Notes under the pieces: generated by a model
Told to the model about the DNA's origin: nothing
The model's database searches: none
Seen by the model: only the letters and a program-made list of their open reading frames with translations
Part shown: in pieces, positions 1-4,933 of the stretch
How positions within the stretch are numbered: position 1 is the stretch's first letter
How the letters are laid out: each line of letters starts with the position of its first letter
Position numbers and translations under genes: made by a program
Origin: Nitrososphaerota archaeon
GTDB taxonomy: Archaea; Thermoproteota; Nitrososphaeria; Nitrososphaerales; CADDZS01
Length of the DNA stretch: 6,764 nt
Direction of reading: 5' to 3'
Assembly: GCA_027314685.1 (NCBI GenBank)
Contig: DAHVAI010000012.1
Span: 1-6,764 of the forward strand

Positions 1-213
1 GCTAAGCCGTCTTAGATAAGAGCTGAAGGCATCTAAGCTCGAAGCTAGTCCCGAGAAAAGATGACCATCCGCTACTTGCGTCCTCCGCAAGGGGGACGCA
101 GGTACGGTGAAGAGCCGTCATAGAAGATGACGTTGATAGGAGAGAGGTGTACGCTGGAAGGCTACGGCCGACTAGTTTAGCCTGCTCTTACTAATAGCTC
201 AAAGCGTTGGGTT
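1..213 (+). rRNA. 23S ribosomal RNA, 3' end (partial)
   Basis: This is the 3' terminal part of large-subunit ribosomal RNA, and the 5' part lies outside the window. Recognisable conserved blocks are the segment at 17-40 (GATAAGAGCTGAAGGCATCT), the GACGTTGATAGG block at 129-140, and the ACTAAT segment at 190-195 that precedes the closing terminal helix. A strong local hairpin at about 77-110 (TGCGTCC paired with GGACGCA) fits a domain VI helix. The exact 3' end is estimated by counting from ACTAAT as in E. coli 23S rRNA and could be off by several bases. No 5S rRNA gene follows, which is known for several archaeal lineages. The sequence identification is firm; the end point is approximate. Confidence 0.95.
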
Positions 214-273
214 AAATGGTTGCATGGAAACGAACTGCGCAAAAACCTGTGAACGACGATTACACTTTTTACG

Positions 274-314
274 AATTAGTGATGAATCTGATCGAACATT
301 GATCAGCTATTTTT
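274..314 (+). terminator. Candidate terminator of the rRNA transcript
   Basis: Two T-runs lie shortly after the 23S end: CTTTTT at about 275-280 and ATTTTT at about 309-314. The second follows a perfect inverted repeat, CTGATC (288-293) and GATCAG (301-306) with a 7-base loop. Archaeal RNA polymerase terminates at U-runs, and a hairpin is not required. The assignment rests on position and sequence only. Confidence 0.45.
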
Positions 315-324
315 GAAACACATC

Positions 325-333
325 GCTAGATAT
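325..333 (+). promoter_or_regulatory. Weak TATA-like box before the Cys-rich gene
   Basis: GCTAGATAT lies about 40-48 bases before the proposed start at 373. This would place transcription initiation around 355 and give a short leader. The box sits in the loop of an imperfect inverted repeat, CGCTA (324-328) and TAGCG (340-344). It is a weak match to the archaeal TATA consensus and is suggested only because it lies between the rRNA terminator and the gene. Confidence 0.25.
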
Positions 334-372
334 GTTCAATAGCGGATGCTGACTGATTCTTATTGAGATAGT

Positions 373-693
373 TTGGTGAGTTGCACTGTTTGCAAGGAAC
401 GTGTGAACAACTCGTTTTTACGCGTAGAAAGTCCAACTTGCCACAACGGCCACGCGCTCGGAACTTGGATGGCTTGTAGTAACGAGAACGAACGGCATGT
501 GTATCTGAATCTAGAATCCGCTCTTTGTCCATATTGCTTGTCAACTGCTGGAAGAAGAATAGCCGATGGCTGTAGAGTAAAGTGTCTGAAGGTAGGTACT
601 GATGGAAGTGTTTGCTCTGCCCGACCATACCTTTGGATGAAAGAGGGCCCGCCATGCTTTCTAAACCACGTAGAAAAGATGAAACTGGTCTAG
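373..693 (+). CDS. Small cysteine-rich, probably zinc-binding protein
   Basis: This encodes a protein of 106 residues that I cannot assign to a named family. It contains ten cysteines: C4, C7, C23, C35, C52, C55, C67, C71, C81 and C95. There are also histidines at 24, 27, 42 and 99. CxxC pairs at 4-7 and 52-55, together with a CHNGH motif at 23-27 and a following W..C, resemble zinc-ribbon proteins with a CPNGH-type knuckle, so metal binding is likely. No membrane segment or signal peptide is visible. The start is a TTG at 373; a GTG follows directly at 376, and an in-frame stop at 364-366 limits any extension. No clear Shine-Dalgarno site is seen. The stop lies one base from the stop of the opposing gene. 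The regular Cys spacing argues for real coding, but without a homologue this stays moderate. Confidence 0.55.
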   Translation: MVSCTVCKERVNNSFLRVESPTCHNGHALGTWMACSNENERHVYLNLESALCPYCLSTAGRRIADGCRVKCLKVGTDGSVCSARPYLWMKEGPPCFLNHVEKMKLV

Positions 694-694
694 C

Positions 695-1360
695 TCATCT
701 TTTCTTGCGCTTCTTCTTTAGTTTCTCCTTTTTCACACGCCTCTTTTTGATGCGTTTCTTTTCAATGATCCCCTTAGTTAACGGAGGCGGATACGCGTGC
801 AAAAGCTTTCTGGATTCTCTTAAGGCAGCTTTCTTACCTTTCAACGAAACTACTTTCAGTAGAAATCTATTGGGTTTAGCTGGATCGTTTTTCGCGAGAT
901 ATTTGCACGAGCTGACTGCGACTTCCTGCAAGACATTGCTATCCGATCTCTTGATCCAAGTATTGTAGAGGATCTCTGAAGTCTTTCCAGTACTCAGCAC
1001 CCATAAGTTTGAAAGCGCCAGAAGAGTTGCATCTCTCAGATTCTGATTCTCGAAAAGTAGTACCCTGAGATACGACAATGATTTTCTCACATTCGTCTGA
1101 CCCATCTTGGCAATTACATAGCAGACCGTAACGATTGAGTGTTCCATTTCATGACGTTCAGTCTTTGAAAGCTCCATCACATAAGCTAGAAATGCCCATA
1201 TGTGACTTGGGTCGTAGCCTGACATTATCACGCCAATGGTGCGTGCGATTTCATCGTCATGGGTTCCGCATACCTGAAACAGTCTCTTCCACTCTCTACG
1301 CTGTACATAATCAGATATCGTGAATCTGAGCTCAGTGTAGACGCTGGTTGAGACTGGCAT
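695..1360 (-). CDS. Helical-repeat (HEAT-like) protein with polybasic C-terminal tail
   Basis: This 221-residue soluble protein has no family I can name. Residues of about 10-190 read as successive amphipathic helices with alternating hydrophobic and charged positions, resembling a HEAT/ARM-type alpha-solenoid. Such folds usually bind proteins or nucleic acids. The last 24 residues (198-221) are extremely basic, with 17 Lys or Arg, as in nucleic-acid or ribosome-binding tails. No catalytic motif, membrane segment or metal-binding cluster is evident. The start is an ATG at 1358-1360. It has no Shine-Dalgarno site but has TTATTA about 25-30 bases upstream, which suggests a leaderless transcript. 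It lies 63 bases downstream of the DtxR-family gene on the same strand, so co-transcription is possible. The basic tail could equally be a disordered RNA-contact segment; the function is unknown. Confidence 0.75.
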   Translation of the reverse strand: MPVSTSVYTELRFTISDYVQRREWKRLFQVCGTHDDEIARTIGVIMSGYDPSHIWAFLAYVMELSKTERHEMEHSIVTVCYVIAKMGQTNVRKSLSYLRVLLFENQNLRDATLLALSNLWVLSTGKTSEILYNTWIKRSDSNVLQEVAVSSCKYLAKNDPAKPNRFLLKVVSLKGKKAALRESRKLLHAYPPPLTKGIIEKKRIKKRRVKKEKLKKKRKKR

Positions 1361-1384
1361 CTGGAAGGTTGTACACCCAGTGCC

Positions 1385-1390
1385 TAATAA
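1385..1390 (-). promoter_or_regulatory. TATA-like box for the helical-repeat gene
   Basis: On the minus strand, TTATTA lies 25-30 bases before the ATG at 1360. This is the distance expected for an archaeal TATA box serving a leaderless mRNA. The palindrome GTTCCGGAAC (1397-1406) lies just upstream of it. The assignment is based on position and composition only. Confidence 0.35.
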
Positions 1391-1423
1391 CCTGATGTTC
1401 CGGAACGTGCCTTGTGAGGCAAA

Positions 1424-1900
1424 TCAAATTTTGGACCTAGATGACGAACGGAATTTCTTGATTAATTCCGGGTTGGATAACATAAACTCTGTAAAGGCTC
1501 CAAGCTTCTGAAGTGTGTCCGTATGTAAACCGTGCTCGATTCGCTCTGCATCTTGGTGTGCAATTCCCTCCTCGACTCCAAACAGCACTAGAAAACTCGC
1601 TATCAGGCGGTGCCTTTCTTGCATCTCCTCTGCGAGTTTCTTACCTTTCGTAGTGAGTTTTATGCCTCTATATCTCTCATGGACCAAGAATCCCTCACGG
1701 TCAAGTTTCTTCACTATGCTTGTGACCGTTGGTTTTGAGACCTTCATTCGCTCTGCGATATCGACAGAGGCTGCGAATCCCTTTTCGTCGATGAGAGAAT
1801 CGATTGCCTCAAGATAGTCCTCGGTTGCTTCGACAGATCCGCGCGGAAGATTCTTTGGTTTTGAGGATACTGCCCTTTCTGTTTTGCGCGTGTCAACCAA
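1424..1900 (-). CDS. DtxR/MntR-family metal-dependent transcriptional repressor
   Basis: This is a 158-residue cytoplasmic regulator expected to bind DNA when loaded with Mn2+ or Fe2+ and to repress metal-uptake genes. Residues 28-85 form the winged helix-turn-helix, with the core VSKPTVTSIVKKLDREGFL followed by the wing RYRGIKLTTKGKK. The rest, to about 145, is the dimerisation domain. All six ligands known from Bacillus subtilis MntR are present: D28 and E31 (DYLE), H97 (RH), and E119, E122 and H123 (ERIEH). Asp at the position of MntR Asp8 (Met10 in DtxR) favours Mn-type selectivity. There is no C-terminal SH3-like/FeoA domain, which matches the short MntR architecture. The start is a TTG at 1898-1900; no other start codon occurs before the in-frame stop at 1931-1933. 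The first 22 residues are a poorly conserved extension. The family is certain, but the metal and targets are inferred. Confidence 0.93.
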   Translation of the reverse strand: MVDTRKTERAVSSKPKNLPRGSVEATEDYLEAIDSLIDEKGFAASVDIAERMKVSKPTVTSIVKKLDREGFLVHERYRGIKLTTKGKKLAEEMQERHRLIASFLVLFGVEEGIAHQDAERIEHGLHTDTLQKLGAFTEFMLSNPELIKKFRSSSRSKI

Positions 1901-1925
1901 GATGCTTCTCTCTTGTACAAGTTCA

Positions 1926-1944
1926 TTAGGCTAGGATTATTCTT
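1926..1944 (-). promoter_or_regulatory. Possible DtxR/IdeR-like operator before the regulator gene
   Basis: TTAGGCTAGGATTA (1926-1939, + strand) agrees at 11 of 14 positions with the left part of the IdeR/DtxR box TTAGGTTAGGCTAA, but the right half-site is not conserved. It lies 26-44 bases before the TTG start and overlaps an AATAAT element that could be the TATA box of the regulator gene. That geometry would suit autorepression. The match is partial, and the archaeal operator for this subfamily may differ. Confidence 0.25.
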
Positions 1945-1974
1945 GCGGTGTGTAGAGGATTTGTTCGAACTTTT

Positions 1975-1985
1975 TGATATATATG
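1975..1985 (-). promoter_or_regulatory. TATA-box candidate upstream of the regulator gene
   Basis: The sequence TGATATATATG (minus strand CATATATATCA, with a downstream-strand T-run) is the most TATA-like element in the 267 bases between the regulator and the zinc-ribbon gene. It lies about 75-85 bases upstream of the TTG at 1900, which would give a leader of about 50 bases. A closer but weaker element is AATAAT at about 1936-1944. Confidence 0.3.
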
Positions 1986-2163
1986 AGTGTTGAGTTCTTG
2001 TTTTGAAAGAAGCCTGAAGGCAAGCAGGAACTATTGGTATCCTCCCGGCATGAAATGAGAGGTTTACTCCGGTTTCGTATTTGAATTGATGCCGATAGTC
2101 GAATTAGGAACCAGGGTCGCCCTTGAGGCATCTAATCCACAGATGATAGCCGGATAATGTAAG

Positions 2164-2180
2164 TGAGTCAAGTTGACTCA
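2164..2180. repeat. Perfect 17-bp palindrome over the zinc-ribbon stop codon
   Basis: TGAGTCAAGTTGACTCA consists of two perfect 8-base arms around a single central base. It includes the stop codon (2168-2170) and last codons of the minus-strand zinc-ribbon gene. A one-base loop cannot form an RNA hairpin of this full length, so a dimeric protein-binding site is a more natural reading than a terminator. Chance cannot be excluded. Confidence 0.6.
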
Positions 2181-2341
2181 AAATAGTCTTTCAGTAGATA
2201 CGTCGAAAGACTACCGCAATGGGGGCACAGATGAAGAGTGCCTGCCTCGTATTGTTCTTTTGGGATTGTGGCGAATTCTTCTGATGTATATGTGCTGTTG
2301 AAAACTTTGCCACATGATTTGCACTTGAGCGACATCTTCAT
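2168..2341 (-). CDS. Short zinc-ribbon protein
   Basis: From the ATG at 2339-2341 this encodes 57 residues with one zinc ribbon: CKSCG at Cys 7 and Cys 10, and CPHCG at Cys 39 and Cys 42. These two knuckles are separated by 28 residues. Such single-ribbon proteins are common in archaea and usually act in nucleic-acid or protein binding; the specific role here is unknown. The frame can be extended to a TTG at 2426-2428 (86 residues). However, a good TATA-like box (2380-2389) lies inside that extension at the right distance for initiation near 2357, which favours the ATG at 2341 or the next one at 2335. It is divergent from the MIT-like gene. A perfect palindrome covers its stop codon. Confidence 0.7.
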   Translation of the reverse strand: MKMSLKCKSCGKVFNSTYTSEEFATIPKEQYEAGTLHLCPHCGSLSTYLLKDYFEST

Positions 2342-2379
2342 CTTTAGTCTCTTCAGCACAGTTTCGTCACCATCGTTAA

Positions 2380-2389
2380 GATATTTATC
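2380..2389 (-). promoter_or_regulatory. TATA box for the zinc-ribbon gene
   Basis: On the minus strand this reads GATAAATATC, a good match to the archaeal TATA box. Initiation about 25 bases downstream would fall near 2357, some 16 bases before the ATG at 2341. It supports the shorter reading of the zinc-ribbon gene. Confidence 0.45.
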
Positions 2390-2599
2390 ACTACGAGACG
2401 AGAGAATCTTTGGGACGTTCGGTTTCAATCAATTATCCTGGAAGAAATAAGTATTCTTCAGTGAGAAAGGCCCTTTGTCGATTTAGCTTCACAAAGCGCC
2501 GCAATTGGTTCATCGTGTTCTCACATGAACAGAACTGGAATAGCGCATCATGCCTAGTTTGATGATTTCGGTCAGTTAGACCAACTATCTTGACTGCTT

Positions 2600-2607
2600 C
2601 TTATTTT
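2600..2607 (+). promoter_or_regulatory. TATA-like box for the MIT-like gene
   Basis: CTTATTTT is centred about 34 bases before the ATG at 2638, giving a predicted leader of roughly 9 bases. It falls inside the possible TTG-initiated extension (2590) and so favours the ATG as start. The match to the consensus is moderate. Confidence 0.35.
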
Positions 2608-2637
2608 GGTGGATTCTGCGGACAAGGCATAACTGAC

Positions 2638-2913
2638 ATGGAAGCAGCCAAATTAAAGAAACTTGAGGAGTACGCGGCTATTCTTGGGAAAAAGGCAGCG
2701 GATGAGGAAAAAGAGGGAGCGTACGCTGAAGCGATACCTACCTATCTCAAAATCGTGGACGTGCTATTGGTCATGTCTGAAGCCTCCTCGAACTATTCAT
2801 ACTGGGTAAAATGCACGACCAATGCTGAGACTTATCAGAAGAAGATAAAGACTTTGTTAACGAAACTATCAATCAAGAACGAAACCACAGAGGTTCATAC
2901 TTCGAGTACTTGA
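2638..2913 (+). CDS. Stand-alone MIT-like domain protein
   Basis: This encodes 91 residues, almost entirely one three-helix domain at about 6-78. The pattern L..YA..L..KA...EKEG.Y.EAI..Y.K.VDVLL, then a polar loop, then Y..KIK.L, is that of MIT (microtubule interacting and trafficking) domains. In archaea this domain is best known at the N-terminus of the ESCRT ATPase CdvC (Vps4), where it binds tail motifs of CdvB. Here no AAA ATPase follows, and the protein ends with a short polar tail (79-91). It might act as an adaptor or competitor for an ESCRT-III tail, but that is inference. No membrane segment is seen. The start is taken at the ATG 2638-2640; an in-frame TTG at 2590 would add 16 residues of unremarkable sequence. 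A TPR-like helical hairpin is the main alternative fold. Domain recognition is by eye. Confidence 0.75.
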   Translation: MEAAKLKKLEEYAAILGKKAADEEKEGAYAEAIPTYLKIVDVLLVMSEASSNYSYWVKCTTNAETYQKKIKTLLTKLSIKNETTEVHTSST

Positions 2914-3022
2914 TCGTGTTACTTTTCAAAGATATCCCAACGCCGCGCTCTTATCACTTGCGTGTTCAGTCGCATTACAAATTAGGCTTGGGAAGAATTA
3001 GGATTACCGAAGTCTCCTCGAA

Positions 3023-4546
3023 TCATCTATTATACGCATACCGTTTTGTTACATAATGATAGATTCTCCTCCACACCGTAAGGTTGAAGGCAACTATCAG
3101 TATTGTCATCGAAAGGACTGCGAAAAATAGTACTAGGTTATTGCCCTCGTAGGTTGCAATATCGATCATCTTTCCTATGCCAACGCCAACCTGAGTTAGA
3201 GGTGCCGCGTTAGTGTCAAGCTGAAAATACTCTGCAATTATGAGAGCATTCCAGGCTCCTCCCACTGCAGTTATCATCCCGGTGAGTAGTCCGGGAAGAG
3301 CGCTGGGTACGAAGACGTTCCTCCAAGATGAAAGTCTGCCAACGCTAAACACTTTCGGCAGCTCCTTCATATCAGATGGAAGAGTCCTAACGCCTGCCAT
3401 CACGTTAAACACTATGTACCAGAAAATTGAGAGCATGATTACGAGCGCTGCGACAATTTCGCTAGAGTGTCCAATGAACGGTATTAGAACGATTGCTGGA
3501 AGAAGAATCGGTGCAGGGATTGATGATATCACCTCAAAGACCGGGGTTGCAGTATCGTATAGTTTGAAATTCAAAGAAACAGCTATGCCCAGCGGAAGGC
3601 CTATTGCAACGCATAAGAGTGTGACATACCAAACTCTGACAAACGAAACGCCAAGCGCGAATAGAGCAGCAGATTCCGTAGATAGAATGACAGACGCCGA
3701 TGGTATATTTCGGAGCGCAAGATCCCCTGAGGCCGCAACGCTGCTCAAGAACAACAAGAGAAAGAGTGCAACGAAAATAAGGACAGAGTACTTCACACCC
3801 TTTTTGAATCTTGAGAAAGATGATGTGAACCTCGTGACACCTCTGCCTTGTGATAGAAGGAACAGTTTCGATAAACTTCGATGGTTTACCCAAGAATAGA
3901 ATTTCATCAGTGGGTCACGATGCACTTCCCTGGGTTCTTCCATCATCTTGTACTTTTCAGACCAAAGTGCAAACTCGCGAAGGAAAACAAATCGCCACAC
4001 TATCACCGTGATGATCAGCTCAAAAACCAAGAAAGTATAGTCAGTATAATCTTGAGAGTTGGTGAAAGATGCTACCGCGATACCGATGCCGTATCCTACT
4101 GGAACCTTTGTAGATCCAGCTGATATGATTTCACTTGATACCAAGAAGAATAATCCGACTGCCCAAGAGATTTGTGAATTGTATGCAATTCTGCTCAATG
4201 AAGCCGGAATGTACACGGACTTGATTCGTTGCCAGGCGCTTTGGTGAGAGACGTTGAGTAGGTCTTGATAATCCTGTGGAATCGCCTTTACTGCTTCATA
4301 GACTCCAAATGCAATGTTCCAAGACATACTCGTGAAAATCAGAATAATGACTGCAAGATTTGCACCAAGGACATTGGGTAGGGCTCCATATATACCAAGT
4401 ATAACGAATGGGAAAAATCCAAGAATTGGTATTGACTGGAAAATGTCAAGGAGAGGAAGAATGATTGCTTCCGCCCTCTTATTCCGCGCGGCCAATATTC
4501 CGACTACTAGTGCAAAAACAATACTCAGCCCCAGAGCAATGATCAT
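3023..4546 (-). CDS. Fused two-domain ABC transporter permease, NitT/TauT type
   Basis: This 507-residue integral membrane protein joins two BPD_transp_1 permease domains in one chain, so one copy could supply the whole transmembrane part of an importer. Domain 1 covers about 1-190 and domain 2 about 290-495. A charged cytoplasmic linker (about 190-250) and an extra membrane segment (252-272) lie between them. Each half carries the conserved SIP segment (QSIP at 37-40, SSIP at 341-344) and an EAA coupling loop. The loops are about 84-114 (EAVKAIP to YIP) and about 384-414 (AGVRTLP to FVP) and would contact the ATPase. The family transports nitrate, sulfonates, taurine or other small solutes; the substrate here is unknown. 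The gene diverges from the ATPase gene. The frame is open upstream to 4606 with family-like sequence but no ATG, GTG or TTG, so the true N-terminus may lie near 4594. Confidence 0.9.
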   Translation of the reverse strand: MIIALGLSIVFALVVGILAARNKRAEAIILPLLDIFQSIPILGFFPFVILGIYGALPNVLGANLAVIILIFTSMSWNIAFGVYEAVKAIPQDYQDLLNVSHQSAWQRIKSVYIPASLSRIAYNSQISWAVGLFFLVSSEIISAGSTKVPVGYGIGIAVASFTNSQDYTDYTFLVFELIITVIVWRFVFLREFALWSEKYKMMEEPREVHRDPLMKFYSWVNHRSLSKLFLLSQGRGVTRFTSSFSRFKKGVKYSVLIFVALFLLLFLSSVAASGDLALRNIPSASVILSTESAALFALGVSFVRVWYVTLLCVAIGLPLGIAVSLNFKLYDTATPVFEVISSIPAPILLPAIVLIPFIGHSSEIVAALVIMLSIFWYIVFNVMAGVRTLPSDMKELPKVFSVGRLSSWRNVFVPSALPGLLTGMITAVGGAWNALIIAEYFQLDTNAAPLTQVGVGIGKMIDIATYEGNNLVLFFAVLSMTILIVAFNLTVWRRIYHYVTKRYAYNR

Positions 4547-4634
4547 TCTGACCCAAGAAACCAGAATATCAAGGGTTATGAGTCCAAACTGAATGAATGT
4601 CGTACCTTATCAGAAGACTCGAAAAACCCTATGG

Positions 4635-4643
4635 CTATTTACG
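4635..4643 (-). promoter_or_regulatory. TATA-like box for the permease gene
   Basis: On the minus strand this reads GTAAATAGC. Initiation about 25 bases downstream would fall near 4612, just before the point where permease-like coding begins (4606). This gives a very short leader if translation starts near 4594, and about 66 bases if it starts at 4546. The assignment is by sequence and position only. Confidence 0.35.
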
Positions 4644-4855
4644 CATTGTTCGTATCAAAAAAGTTGGATGCTGTCTATATCCAATATTCAGAAAGATGTA
4701 AATCAGCATTTTCTGCCATGGACAAATCTGGATATCGACAGTCTCTTGATTACCTTCAAGTCGAAAAAGTTTCGAATGTTCGTAACATCGTTGCCCTGTT
4801 GTGATACCACTCAATCCCAATTTCTTGCTACTCCTTTCGATGAACGAGATTTAGT

Positions 4856-4865
4856 GAAATATTTT
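4856..4865 (+). promoter_or_regulatory. TATA-like box for the ATPase operon
   Basis: GAAATATTTT is a plausible archaeal TATA element. It places initiation near 4888 and gives a leader of about 45 bases that contains the strong ribosome-binding site at 4922-4927. Confidence 0.35.
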
Positions 4866-4921
4866 GCTCTCACGTATGCAATAGATATCTTGTTGAAAAC
4901 GAGTCTTCATGTATTTGTGCT

Positions 4922-4927
4922 GGAGGT
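4922..4927 (+). promoter_or_regulatory. Strong Shine-Dalgarno site for the ATPase gene
   Basis: GGAGGT is a full anti-Shine-Dalgarno match, six bases before the ATG at 4934. It fixes the start of the ATPase gene and stands out because most other genes here lack a clear site. Confidence 0.8.
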
Positions 4928-4933
4928 CATCGA

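Larger units (their letters stand above)
4547..4933. other. Divergent promoter region between permease and ATPase genes
   Basis: These 387 bases hold no convincing gene. The first 60 bases probably encode the N-terminus of the permease on the minus strand. Candidate TATA elements are GTAAATAG on the minus strand (about 4635-4643) for the permease and GAAATATTTT (4856-4865) on the plus strand for the ATPase. A dyad, ATGTT-cgt-AACAT (4776-4788), lies between them and could be an operator. A long plus-strand open frame crosses the region but has no protein-like pattern. Confidence 0.5.

Noticed and set aside
279..352. Possible C/D-box small RNA, with a C-box-like GTGATGA at 279-285 and CTGA at 349-352.
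   Set aside because: The spacing of C, D', C' and D boxes does not fit: the first CTGA is only two bases after the C box and no C' box is found.
326..655. Minus-strand open frame opposite the Cys-rich gene.
   Set aside because: It is low in domain-like pattern and is explained as the antisense of the plus-strand frame, whose cysteine spacing is regular.
1937..2131. Minus-strand open frame of 64 codons upstream of the regulator gene.
   Set aside because: The sequence has no protein-like pattern and it covers the likely promoter region of the regulator gene. The only SD-like match nearby is internal.
2460..2590. CRISPR-like or tandem repeats in the intergenic spacer.
   Set aside because: Only short, unrelated inverted repeats are present, with no repeated unit of 20 or more bases and no regular spacing.
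3240..3899. Long plus-strand open frame of 219 codons inside the permease gene.
   Set aside because: It is antisense to an unmistakable permease with two EAA loops, and its translation shows no family features.
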